Part shown: piece after piece, positions 23,211-34,500 of the stretch
Layout: every line of letters begins with the position of its first letter
Position numbering within the stretch: the first letter of the stretch is position 1
Source: Semisulcospira habei
Lineage: Eukaryota; Mollusca; Gastropoda; Semisulcospiridae
Reading direction: 5' to 3'
Assembly: GCA_036245525.1 (NCBI GenBank)
Contig: BTPG01000004.1
Location: 235,480,318 to 235,544,317, forward strand
DNA: 64,000 nucleotides
The notes under the pieces: model-generated
Seen by the model: only the letters and a program-made list of their open reading frames with translations
What the model was told of the DNA's origin: nothing
Databases searched by the model: none
Translations under genes and position numbers: made by a program

Positions 23211-23469
23211 TTGTTTGTTTTTTTGTGCTGGCGTTTTGTTGTGTGTATTTTCTTGATGGCAAGGGCAGGACTTGGCTGTAGGGCTGTGCATGCGGCACTA
23301 CTAGTGTAGAAAGTGTTGACAAGAAAGCATTCGGTTATCGGCTGTTGCTGTGCTACTGCAGAACATTGTGGCTGTGGTCCATGTACCAGTGTGTGGCTTT
23401 CAGTCACTGATCATGTTCCGAGGGCCGTCCATTACCACTCTGGTGCTGGGGACATTAACCTGTTAAATC

Positions 23470-23700
23470 CTGCGGTAGAATTTAAATTTTGCTTATCTTA
23501 TGAAGGTTTATTGCAAATAGGAGATAGATCCACCATTAAAGTTTAAGGGTGGTGCCAGAATAACTTGGCGCCTGAGGCTGAATTTAAATTTTGCTTATCT
23601 TATGAAGGCTTATTGCAAATAGCAGATGGATCCACCATTTAAGTTCAAAGCCAAGCTATTCTGGCACCACCCTTGAACTATCGGTAAAATTTATTTCAAG
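23470..23700. mobile_element. MITE-A copy with internal partial duplication
   Basis: Left arm AGTTTAAGGGTGGTGCCAGA, then GGCGCCTGAGG. About 60 bp of the left flank (GAATTTAAATTTTGCTTATC, onward to GATCCACCATT) is then repeated at about 23579, before the right arm CTATTCTGGCACCACCCTTG. Looks like a slippage or template jump at the palindrome centre. Confidence 0.82.
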
Positions 23701-23744
23701 CAAAAGTGTGTCAGGATGAGCAGTTGGAGCCTGCACTAATTAAC

Positions 23745-23870
23745 CCTATCATTTAAGTTCGACTAAAACAGTTCAAGGGTGGTGCCACAATAGCTTGGCA
23801 CCTCTAGGCGCCAAGCTATTCTGGGACCACCCTTGAACTAAAGCCATTGGTCTATATCCTTATCTGCAAG
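23745..23870. mobile_element. MITE-A copy
   Basis: Arms GTTCAAGGGTGGTGCCACAA / TTCTGGGACCACCCTTGAAC, junction GGCACCTCTAGGCGCC. Left flank TTAACCCTATCATTTAAG. Confidence 0.82.
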
Positions 23871-24230
23871 TACTATAATGTTGTTTGCATATGGCAGTGT
23901 ACAAATTAGAAGCTTTTAGCCTCAGTATATGGAATTAAAAAGTTGAGACACAATCTGCCATCACTGTCAGTGTGACTGTCATGTCCAAGAATGTGGACCT
24001 GAATTGGTAGACAGCGTAGCTTGTTGACTGTGGGATCGAGTACACCCACAAATGTAAGTAGATTTGAGGGTGTTTTTTTTTTTTTGTAGCAAACTTTGAT
24101 GGGAAACTGTCCGAATGTTTCTTGCATGTTTTGTACAGGTACATTTGTACATTAAAACATTTGTTTGTACATTCAGTTCTTGTATAGGTCAACTTGTTGT
24201 ACATAGAGAAAGTTGAATATCATTTGTTTT

Positions 24231-25015
24231 TGGCTCACATATGAAGCAAAAGGGAGTATGTTTTGGGCCAGGGGTCATCCGTCCGTCGTCCATGGTAAAC
24301 TTTAACGTTGGCATTTGCTCGGAGACTATTCAAGCCACATTCTTCAAACTTGGCCCAAGGATACTTTGTGGTACGACCTTTCTAAACATACCAATTTCAG
24401 TTAACTTTCACAAAGGTCAAGGTCACAGGGGATCAGGAAATGTCAAAAATAGCTGTATTTTGACATAATTTATTTTTTCTCAAATACTATCACAACTTCA
24501 AACCCCAACTTGATACAAAGATACCTGATGGTAAGACCCTTCTATATGTACTAATTTGGTTGAACCCTCGGAAAGGTCAATGGTCACAAGAGCTCAGGAA
24601 ATAGGTGAAAAATAGCTATATTTTGACAAAAGATGTTTTTTTGTCAAATGCTATTCACAATATCAAACCCGAACTTGCTACAGAGATACCTGATGGTAAG
24701 ACTATGCAAACTAATTTGGATGACCCCTTGGAAAGGTCAAGGGTCATAAGAGGCTGGCAAATGTGTGTAAAATGCTGATTTTTCAGCCAAAGTTGGTACA
24801 AAGATAGCTGATGACAAGACCTTCCTATGCATACTAATTTAGTCGACTCATCACAAAGGTCAAGGGTCACGAAGGGGGGGGGGGGGGGGGGGGCGAAAAA
24901 TGCTTACGTTTTCAAAAAGCCTGGATTTTGCTGCTGCAGAAGCCAGCCCTTGTCACAAAGGTCACACATGTAAATCGGTCATACACATGAGCCATAATGG
25001 CTTTGCCCTTCTTGT
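24231..25015 (+). mobile_element. Interspersed repeat R1, copy 1 (about 785 bp)
   Basis: Starts TTGGCTCACATATGAAGCAA and ends GCCATAATGGCTTTGCCC + TTCTTG. The interior is a degenerate internal repeat: CAAACTTGGCCCAAGGATAC, ACCTGATGGTAAGACC, GGAAAGGTCAAGGGTCAC, ATAGCTATATTTTGACA. No open frame and no terminal repeats. Second copy at 25490-27020. Type unknown. Confidence 0.7.
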
Positions 25016-26194
25016 TGTAATAGTGCTAATGTGTGCCATTGATGCTCGTTTTATTTATGCATGGATCTGTTCATAATGCAGTGTAGCCACTAGGAACAAC
25101 ATAGAGGGATGGTGGTATCTGTCTCAAGATTGGCTGTAATTACGTTGTGACTTTGATAATGATTGGCTGTAATTACGTTGTGACTTTGATAATGATCTAG
25201 GCATAGTCCGAGACATAAGCCACCAGGAAACCATGTCACAGAAGAAGACGAATTGTGCAGTTCAATTTTGAGGATCACCATTTGCATTTTCAAGCCATCA
25301 CTCTTCCAGTCCAATCTGCAGGACACAGTGGTTCATGAGAATTGATGCCTCTTGCCGGAAAATACCAGCCGCATGTGCATCTTTGCTGGAATTCGTCTCG
25401 GGTTGTCTTTGATATACAGTAGCAGTTATCTCCCCCCCCCCCCCCCCCAATTTTCTTTGGCATTTAACCCATTACATCCTGAGGTTGATTTTTTTGGCTC
25501 ACGTGCAAAGCAAAAGTGATTATGTTCTGGGCCAGTGGTCGTCCGCTCGCTGTCGTAAACTTTAACGTTGGCATTTTCTCGGAGACTATTCAAGCTACAG
25601 TCTTCAAACTTGGCCCAAGGATACTCAAGCTACAGTCTTCAAACTTGGCCCAAGGATACTTTGTGGCAAAACCTTTCCATACATACAATTTCAGTGAGCT
25701 CTCTCAAAGGTCAAGGTCACAGGGGATCAGGAAATATATCAAGAATAGCTATTTTTGGACGTAATTTATTTCTTCTCAAATACTATTGGCAATTTCAAAC
25801 CCAAACTTGGTACAAAGATACCTGATGGTAAGACCTTTATGTGCACAATAATTTGGTTGTTCCCTCGGAAAGGTCAAGGGTCACAAGAGCTCAAGAAATA
25901 GGTCCAAAATCACCATATTTTGACAAAAGATGTTTTTCTCAATTACTATTCACAACTTGAAACCCAAAGGTGCTACAGATATACCTGATGGCGAGACCTA
26001 TTTATGCATACTAATTTGGATGACTGACCCCTTGAAAAATTCAAGGGTCACAAGAGCTCAATAAATGGGTTAAAAAAAAATAGCCATATTTTGACTCCAA
26101 ACCCAAACTTGTTACAAAAATACCTGATGGTAAGACCTATCTATGCCATACTAATTTAAATGACCCCTTGGAAAGGTCAAGGGTCAAAAAAACT

Positions 26195-26195
<1 letters not shown>

Positions 26196-26229
<34 letters not shown>
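26196..26229 (+). repeat. Poly-G tract, more than 30 bases
   Basis: Long G run inside repeat R1 (then AGGGGGGAGGG). A shorter run sits at the equivalent part of R1 copy 1 (24876-24893). Confidence 0.92.
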
Positions 26230-26365
26230 GGGGGGGAGGGATAGGTACAAAATAGCCATATTTTGACAAGAAATGTTTTTTTCCCCAGTTGCTATTCACA
26301 ACTTCAAACCCAAACTTGGTACAGAGATACCTGATGGTAAGACCTATCTATGCATACTAATTTGG

Positions 26366-26750
26366 ACGGTTTGATTGTACATTGCTTAACGTCCCGACAG
26401 CAACAAGGCTTTCTCAGGACGTGCCTGCACTGCTTGTGAAAAAATAAAAAAGAAACAGAACATTGAATGTATGTCGCCAGCCGGTCAAATACGTTAAATA
26501 AACCTAACACATGGGCCTAAATAAAGCTAAGACCATTTAGCAACACACATCCAATATCAAGAGCTACAGGCAGTGCAGACAGTAGGGAGAGTTTTAAAAA
26601 GGCAAATACAGGTGAATGGACAAAGGGTAGACAGAAACACATGCCCCAGAATAGAGAGAAAAACCCACCCTGTGGGGCTGACCAGGGTGACCCTGGGAAC
26701 TAAAAAATACCTAACCCCACCCAAGTCCCCGGCTCCCTCACAAAAGGCCA
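26366..26750 (-). mobile_element. SINE-1 copy
   Basis: On the minus strand it runs from GGGGACTTGGGTGGGGTTAG to the tail GACGTTAAGCAATGTACAATCAA. Same family as 37159-37542. The extreme 5' end (CCCACCCGGGTCTGCC) is missing, so it is slightly 5'-truncated or decayed. Confidence 0.8.
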
Positions 26751-27022
26751 TGGGTCGACAAATGTATAAAATGCCAATTGTAGTTATTCTCAACATTTTT
26801 GCAAACTTTTCAGTCAAATTCGGCACAAAGGTAGCTGACAAGACCTTCCTATGTATCCTAATTTGGTCGACTCGTCGCAAAGGTCAAGGGGGTTTCACAG
26901 ATGTCTGAAAACTGATTAAATTTTGAGAAAACATGGGTTTTGTTAGTGCAGAAACCATCCCTTATTGTCAGACGTGTGGATCGGTCATACACATGTGCCA
27001 TAAGGGCTTTGCCTTTCTTGTT

Positions 27023-27839
27023 TTTTCTTTAGATTAGCGAGTTGTCCTATGAAGACTAGATGGTCGGATTTATCCCGTATGAAAGCTCATCAGGTTGTAA
27101 AGGGTCACGTGCTAAGAAATGTGTACATGTCAAACGCTGTTCTGTACTTCGTGATGAACATTTCCCTCGTGCTGTATACATTCCATCATCAGGAAACGTA
27201 CAGTTACATAAATGTATGCATTACACGTCTGCAACTTCAACGCAGGTGCATGCAATGTTTTGAGACTTGCAGCGATATAAAATAGTTGTAATAATGCCAT
27301 CAGCTTTAGAATGTTAATGTCCTGCAATCTGTCCTTGCCACCATTCCTTGGATCAGTGTCGGTGTAAATGGGGCCAGCTCAAGGCACAGATCCTTGCGCA
27401 CCCCCCCACCCCCGCGCGAGGACCAGCGACTCTTTAAAAACTTTCTTTTACAACTGCCATATCTGCAAAGCTGGTCAGTGGGAGTACCGTACTTTTTTTT
27501 TTTTTTTTTTGGTTCTTTTAGGACGATAGTTTCCTTGTGATGAACTGCGCTCCAAGTAACAAACTTTTGTCCATTTTAAGAGGATATAGATTTTCCTGAG
27601 GAATGCGGTGATGCAGTGTTTTAGATTTTTGTGGTGTGTACCAGTTATGTTGAGAAACTATGCAGTTGTTTGCTTGTGTCGAGGAAAAAAGGCACTGCCA
27701 GAGAGTGTACACAGCACTACTTGTTTTTACAACCAAATAAACATACTCCTTCTGCAGATCAAGTGCATGTGTGTGCGCATGCGAGAGTTTTCCCGAACCA
27801 TTGGACCCCAGACCACAAGAGCTGGAGAGTAAATGACCA
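27023..27839. other. Unassigned DNA
   Basis: Two overlapping frames of 67-78 codons at 27049-27285 start with ATG but show no recognisable domain. A T-run at 27491-27510. No gene claimed. Confidence 0.4.
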
Positions 27840-27847
27840 GGACAGTT

Positions 27848-27935
27848 AACAGGTAGTGCCAGATTTGCTTTGAATGACAAGCAGACCTGGCATTATCCAT
27901 GAAACATTGTGATCCATTCATCACCGGCAACTGGC
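27848..27935. mobile_element. MITE-A relic
   Basis: GTTAACAGGTAGTGCCAGAT at the left and CCTGGCATTATCCATGAAAC at the right, junction lost. Strongly decayed. Confidence 0.5.
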
Positions 27936-28049
27936 AGTCACGACAGGGATGAGGGTGCATACAGAATTGTCAAGGCCGAGACAGTTGTACATCTCTACAG
28001 TAATGCCGGTCCTGGCAGCTGTGCCCTGAACGACATTGCAGCTTAGGGG

Positions 28050-28460
28050 AAGAGACCCACCACAATAGTTCAAGAGTGGTAGTGGTGCAAGAATAAGTTG
28101 GTATTGCGGCACCAAGCTGTTCTTAGAGCATGAAATTACGTTGTTTTTTTTTTAAAAGAGGAAAACCCCTTTTCACTAGGGGGGTCTGGGGGCATGCTCC
28201 CCCAGAAAATTTGTGCAATCTGGTGCGTTTTAGAGAGAAACTGAGCAGTTTAACCAGCCTTTTTTCTTTTTCTTATACGCGGTTTGGGGATATGCGCCAC
28301 GTAAAACACAGTATTGGAATAGCGACTTTACAACAACAACAAATTCCGGCGGAATTTTTTCTTCTTCGGCAGATTGGCAGCTTCATTTAAGCGGAAATCT
28401 GCCAAAAAAAAAGAGGTTCTGGCACCACAAAGTATCATGGCCAGCCAATCTCCTGTATAC
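28050..28460. mobile_element. MITE-A copy split by a CAGAGCATGG-type element
   Basis: Left arm ATAGTTCAAGAGTGGTAGTG and CACCAAGCTGTTCT (to about 28124). The right arm resumes at about 28417 with TTCTGGCACCACAAAGTATC. The intervening 290 bp begins AGAGCATGAAATTACG. It shares CCTTTTCACTAGGGGG, AATTTGTGCAATCTGGTGC and GTATTGGAATAGCGAC with the element at 37139-38262. Confidence 0.8.
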
Positions 28461-28566
28461 CAGGGCGCAATTTGTCAGAGCACACCTGCTTTCAGAAACT
28501 GAAGCAAGATCACTCGCGCTGCCCATCAGTAACACACCAACGTCAAACATTTTTTACCCTAGTATT

Positions 28567-28572
28567 TTTATT
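28567..28572 (-). terminator. RPL7A polyadenylation signal
   Basis: AATAAA on the minus strand, 26 bases after the TGA stop of RPL7A. A very short 3' UTR is typical of ribosomal protein genes. Confidence 0.75.
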
Positions 28573-28597
28573 TGTTTGTCCAGCGACCCGACAATGT

Positions 28598-31500
28598 TCA
28601 TCCCATTTTCTGCGCCAGTTCACGAGCCTTGGCCTTCTCCAGCTTGGCGATGCGAGCCTGAGACTTGGCGCCCATGACACCACCACCCCAGTGACGACGG
28701 ATCTGAAACAAGCACATAAAGAATGACAACACAAACAAATATCTAAACTCGCATCACTTAATAACCAAGAATAAGTGATACTAGGAGATGGATCAACCTT
28801 TTCAGTTCAAGGGTGATGCCAGAATAGCTCGGCACCTGAGGCGCCAAGCTATTCTGGCACCACCGTTGAACAATCAGTCAGAATGATAATCAGGATGAAA
28901 AGGGTTAAAGAATTCAGGAGAGGCCACTTCGCCACAATGTTTTCCTCTGACCAAGCGTTGTCCATATTCCACCAGTAATTCCCTATTTTCTATTTCTGAA
29001 CATCTTGATCCTGTAGAACGTACAGTGCACATCATATACACCTAAGTTTTATCAGCACAAGTTGCAGTAAGTGAAGTGTTACGTTGCTCAGACACAGCCA
29101 AGGGAACAATCACAATCACATTATGATTCAAGAACTGCAGAATAAGCGTCATCACTGCAACACACACCAAACTACACACCCAAACTCCACTTTCCTCAAC
29201 ATCAATTTTGGGCTCGCACGCGATACGGTAGTGAAAGAAAGTCAAGTCTATTGCAACCTTTATAATCTTGGGCAGTATTAAAGCCACAGACTTCAACCTT
29301 TACCCACAGATAGGCAGTGAGACCTTCTAAACATAATTAACTATCTTGGGCAGTATTAAAGCCACAGACTTCAACCTTTACCCACAGATAGGCAGTGAGA
29401 CCTTTTTAAACATAATTAACTATCTTGGGCAGTATTAAAGCCACAGACTTCAACCTTTGCCCAAGGATACTTGGCAGCGAGACCTTTCTAAACATAATTA
29501 ACTATCTTGGGCAGTATTAAAGCCACAGACTTCAACCTTTACCCACAGATAGGCAGTGAGACCTTTTTAAACATAATTAACTATCTTGGGCAGTATTAAA
29601 GCCACAGACTTAACCTTTGCCCAAGGATACTTGGCAGCGAGACCTTTCTAAACATAATTAACTATCTTGGGCAGTATTAAAGCCACAGACTTCAACCTTT
29701 GCCCAAGGATACTTGGCAGCGAGACCTTTCTAAACATAATTAACTATCTTGGGCAGTATTAAAGCCACAGACTTCAACCTTTGCCCAAGGATACTTGGCA
29801 GTGAGACCTTTCTAAACATAATTAACTATCTTGGGCAGTATTAAAGCCACAGACTTCAATCTTTGCCCAAGGATACTTAGCAGCGAGACCTTTCTAAACA
29901 TAACTAGTTTACAAGGGTAGTGCCGGACTAGCCTGGTGCCATCATATGCCAAGCTAACCTGGCAGATCCTTTGGAATTATCAATACCATCTCCTGCAACA
30001 GGCTTATCGTTCGGGGACACCTCCACAATGAGAAATGTGGACTTGGTGTTAAATTAGTTAATTTGAGGGACCTAGGTTAAAGGTCAAGCCCACCGAAGGT
30101 CAAAGGGTTACACACTTGTGGCTGCCTGATAGTTTGCACCCCTCACAGCCACCAGCACTCTTTACCGTAACCCTCTGGCCGTCACTAACTATTTTTGTCA
30201 CAATGATTCCTGCAGGAATTATCACGACAAACAGCGTCAGACAGTGGAAGGCTCAATTCATTCTGCCCCAGACCCACCACAGCAAGATATGGATCGACCA
30301 TGATAGTTCAAGGGTGATGCCAGAATAGCTTGCCGCCTATGGGCGCCAAGCTATTCTGGCATCACCCTTGAACTATCATGGTCGATCAGTGTCCTGCACT
30401 CCAATGCAGTCTTCAGAGAACGGCAACATGTGGGGATTTCGGTCTTGGGGTTAGAACGAGTCAAGTAACAGTGGCTGCATGATGAGGTGTTGGCCCTTCA
30501 CTTACAATACCCAGTAGCAAAATATCCTCCAGTTGAAGTTGCGTCCACTGGCTATGAAGAAGTTAAGGGTCAGAAAAAGAGTACTCACCTCGTCTGCACG
30601 GTCGTTGAAGTTGGTCTTGACGGCCTCCACCAGCTTGGAGAGTGCGGGTTTGTCTTCACTGTTGACGGTGGCCAGGGCCAGGCAGGACACAGTTTTGCGG
30701 TTGACAACGCGACCTAATCGTGCCTTGCCCTTGATAATAGCGTACGGCACACCCATCTTGCGACACAAGGCTGGAAGGAACAGAACGATCTGAAACAATC
30801 AAGTGCATGCGGTAAAAATCACACCTCCACTGTTTAAAAACAAGGCTCATTAGGGTTGGTGCGCTGGAAAACAAACAGGAATCACGGCATCAAAAGCCGC
30901 TGACAGCCAAAGGGTTAAACTTGAAGCCGCAATGAGACATCAACAGGACTGATGCTTTCATTGCAAATACAATTTCCAGCAAAAAAATAAACCCACGTGA
31001 CTAGCCAGGAGACAACTAGCCACAAGAAGAAGAAATACCCAGATGACTAGACCATGTTTGCTCAGATTTAAAAAGCTCGTTTGATAAACTTCACCGACAA
31101 ATCAGATCAATAGGGTCATCACCGCAAACATGGTCAACAGTCAAACCTCCGCCACACGCACAGCAAGTTCCTAAAGTCATAGTCAATGGTCACCGCAAAC
31201 ATGGTCAACAGTCAAACCTCCGCCACACGCACAGCAAGTTCCTAAAGTCATAGTCAATGGTCATGATTGCTAAAGATGCCGCGTCCAACTATCCACTTTA
31301 AGTCTAGCCAATACTACAGTCGTAATATACCCGGCAAGAGGACATCCAAACGATGGTCATGCTATTGCTAAAGGTGACGTGTCCAACTGATCCGCTCGAA
31401 GTCTAGCCTATACTACAGTCATAATATACCAGGCAAAATCACATCCAAACGATGGTCATGATTGCTAGAGGTGACTTGTCCAACTGACAGTGATAATTAT

Positions 31501-34500
31501 TACGCAGAAATGTGTGTATCTGACCCTCTAAAGCCACTAGTGTTCCGAGCTCTGCGTCAGAATGACGTACATTTTTTTTTTACTCTGATGCAGCAAGTTT
31601 TATCTTTACGCGCTAAAAAACTCACCACTGCGTCATCGTAAACACGTTTCACAGCCGCACGTGCCGAGCAGAACTGCCAAAGCTTTTGTGCGAGCACTGA
31701 ACGCCAACGCAGCAACAGTACCGCAAGCGCAGCAACAGAAATTTAACAGATATAACTCTTCCGCGGCGGAACCGATCAAGAGGCTATCGGCATTTCCTGT
31801 GGCAAAAGCATGGCCGGACTCATGAAATTCGGCCGGTTCTCGAGCTCAAAATCACAGTTTTCTCCTACACAGTCTGAAGTTCCTACAACCAAATCGGATA
31901 GTGAAAAAAAGACCACGCGTTCTTTCCAGCACGACTGGCTCGGACAATTTAAATGGCTATGCCATTTAGATGGGCAGATGTAGTCTACGCTGCGTGCCGC
32001 CAAGCTGCACAGTCGAACCACTGAAATTTTCAGCGCTCAAAGTATGTGGGGTGTGAAAAAATGTGAACATAAAACAAATACATATGACTGACTAGAACAC
32101 CGACCGATTACAGTGAGCATGTGCACGTATAACATCACAACCATCTGTAATGTTAGTATCCACCTAGAAAGAAAACGTTCTTGAAAACAGAGACGATACT
32201 ACCTTATTATAATATACCACGCGCACAACACACACACGCACGCAAACAACTCGCACACACACATGCGTATCACATGACAACGCAAATTAATAGACCGGAG
32301 GCTGACATCTTGACCGTCCTTTAAATGATGCCATGACTATAGGTCTATGCCATGGCATCATTTAGGAGACAGATAGATGATTGTACGAAAGACGTCTGCG
32401 ATTTGTTTTGCTCGTCAAAGCTTCGTATCTCCTGGAGGAAGGCAACAAGGCATATTCTTCGGATAAAATATGAGTATCATCAGATACAACGTGGAAGGCT
32501 TTGTTAAGCGCCTGCTTCTCATACAAAGAAGAAAGGCAGGGCTGCTGAACACCAGATATTTTGCTACTGATGTTGATAATGCGCTGGAGCTTAAGTCTTA
32601 TTTTTTAGGCTCATGTTCACAAACCAACAGACACATGAGAAACGCAGCACTCAGATCCAGGAATAAAATTCTAGCACGAGCTTTACCCTTCTCAAGGCGA
32701 GTGTGGATAAGGTTGTAGAGTGTTAACGTGGCATCCTTGACCGCTCTTCCAGGCCTGTACCTGAACTGCAGAGGGTCCAATAAATGCGCTGTACAGTTTA
32801 TGAGGTGAGATTTGACTCATTTTTCAAAGGTTTTCATCATGAGAGATGTCAACGCAATAGGCCCAAAATGGTTTAATACAGAAGGGTGTGTCTTTTTAGG
32901 AAATGGGACAACTATGGACATTTTGCACATGGTGGGAACCCTTTGCAGTTCGAGAGAGGCTTGAAACAAAATAGAAACAAAATTTAAGACAGGGGATTTG
33001 AGAGCTACTTGGCAGTATTTCAAAACAATGACTGAGTGACAGTAAGAGTGGAACCTCCACTCGATCGATGCCTTTAGGTGGTAACAACGATGGCGACTTT
33101 GCGGAGGAATTGAATATATTTTACAGTCGCTTTAATGACTACAAGGCAGTTTGCTCAGACAAGAGATGTCAGAGTAGATTATCTTCAGCTGTAGTTCAGG
33201 TGAAGAAATTCAGTAGTGTTCATCACCGCAAACATGCCCATTGCTCAATGTATGACTTGTGAGATCACACCAACCCTGTGTGCATCAACCCTGTGTGCAT
33301 GCCCTTTGCTGCACTGTCAATGTATGACTTGTGAGATCACACCAACCCTGTGTGCATGCACGTGCAGGTACTGTGTAGCCCCAACCCACTACAGTTGGAG
33401 ATGAATCAACCATAATTCAAGGGTAGTGCTGGATTAGCCTGGCGCCATCAGGCACCAAGCTAATCTGGCAATACCCTTGAATTATATGGTCGATCCATCT
33501 CCTACAACTGGTAAATAGTTGTTTGGCGAGGCCTCCAAAATTTGGCATATGCGGGTATGGGGTAAAATGAGTCTGAAGTACAAGCGACTGCGTACACAAG
33601 GTGGTTACTGCTCATGTTTAGTATAGATTATGATCTACTTTGATAAAGGACGCGGAGAATAAGGTCAGTAACTGCCTGCACAAAAACAATTTAGACTTGG
33701 ATTGGCTGTCTACACCAAGGATCAACCCTTTTTATCCTGCCGGATACCATTCCTTGAAATAAATCTGATCATGATAGAGGGTGGTGCCAGAATCGCTTGG
33801 CACCTTGGGCGCCAAGCTAATTCTGGTACCACCCTTGAACTAAAATGGTTGATCTATCTCAAATCTGTAATGTAGCCGCCATAAGACAATCCAAATCAGC
33901 CTCAGGCTGTGATGGGTTAAAGAGGTCATTCAGGCTGTGATGGGTTAAAGAGTTCATTTGGATATCACATGTACTTCTTGTGTCACTGACAAAGATAACC
34001 ACAGGCAGCACAGCTCGCTGTATGATATACCATGTACTCCATGTGTCACTGACAAAGATGACCACAGGCAGCACTGCTCGCTGTGTGATACACCATGTGT
34101 CACTGACAAAGATGACCACAGGCAGCACAGCTCGCTGTATGATACACCATGTACTCCATGTGTCACTGACAAAGATGACCACAGGCAGCACAGCTCGCTG
34201 TATGATACACCATGTACTCCATGTGTCACTGACAAAGATGACCACAGGCAGCACAGCTCGCTGTATGATATACCATGTACTCCATGTGTCGCTGACAAAG
34301 ATGACCACAGGCAGCACAGCTCGCTGTATGATACACCATGTACTCCATGTGTCACTGACAAAGATGACCACAGGCAGCACAGCTCGCTGTGTGATATACC
34401 ATGTACTCCATGTGTCACTGACAAAGATGACCACAGGCAGCACAGCTCGCTGTATGATACACCATGTACTCCATGTGTCACTGACAAAGATGACCACAGG

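Larger units (their letters stand above)
25495..27020 (+). mobile_element. Interspersed repeat R1, copy 2, interrupted by a SINE
   Basis: Same ends as copy 1 (TTGGCTCACGTGCAAAGCAA at the left; CATAAGGGCTTTGCCTTTC at the right) and the same internal segments, some repeated two or three times. A SINE at about 26372-26745 and a 38-base G-rich run at 26196-26233 interrupt it. Confidence 0.7.

Noticed and set aside
27029..27058. Alternative last exon of UNC-18 (ISELSYED then stop) after a T-rich acceptor-like tract
   Set aside because: Phase does not fit the preceding exon (joining to 20683 gives an immediate stop), and the region is the end of repeat R1.
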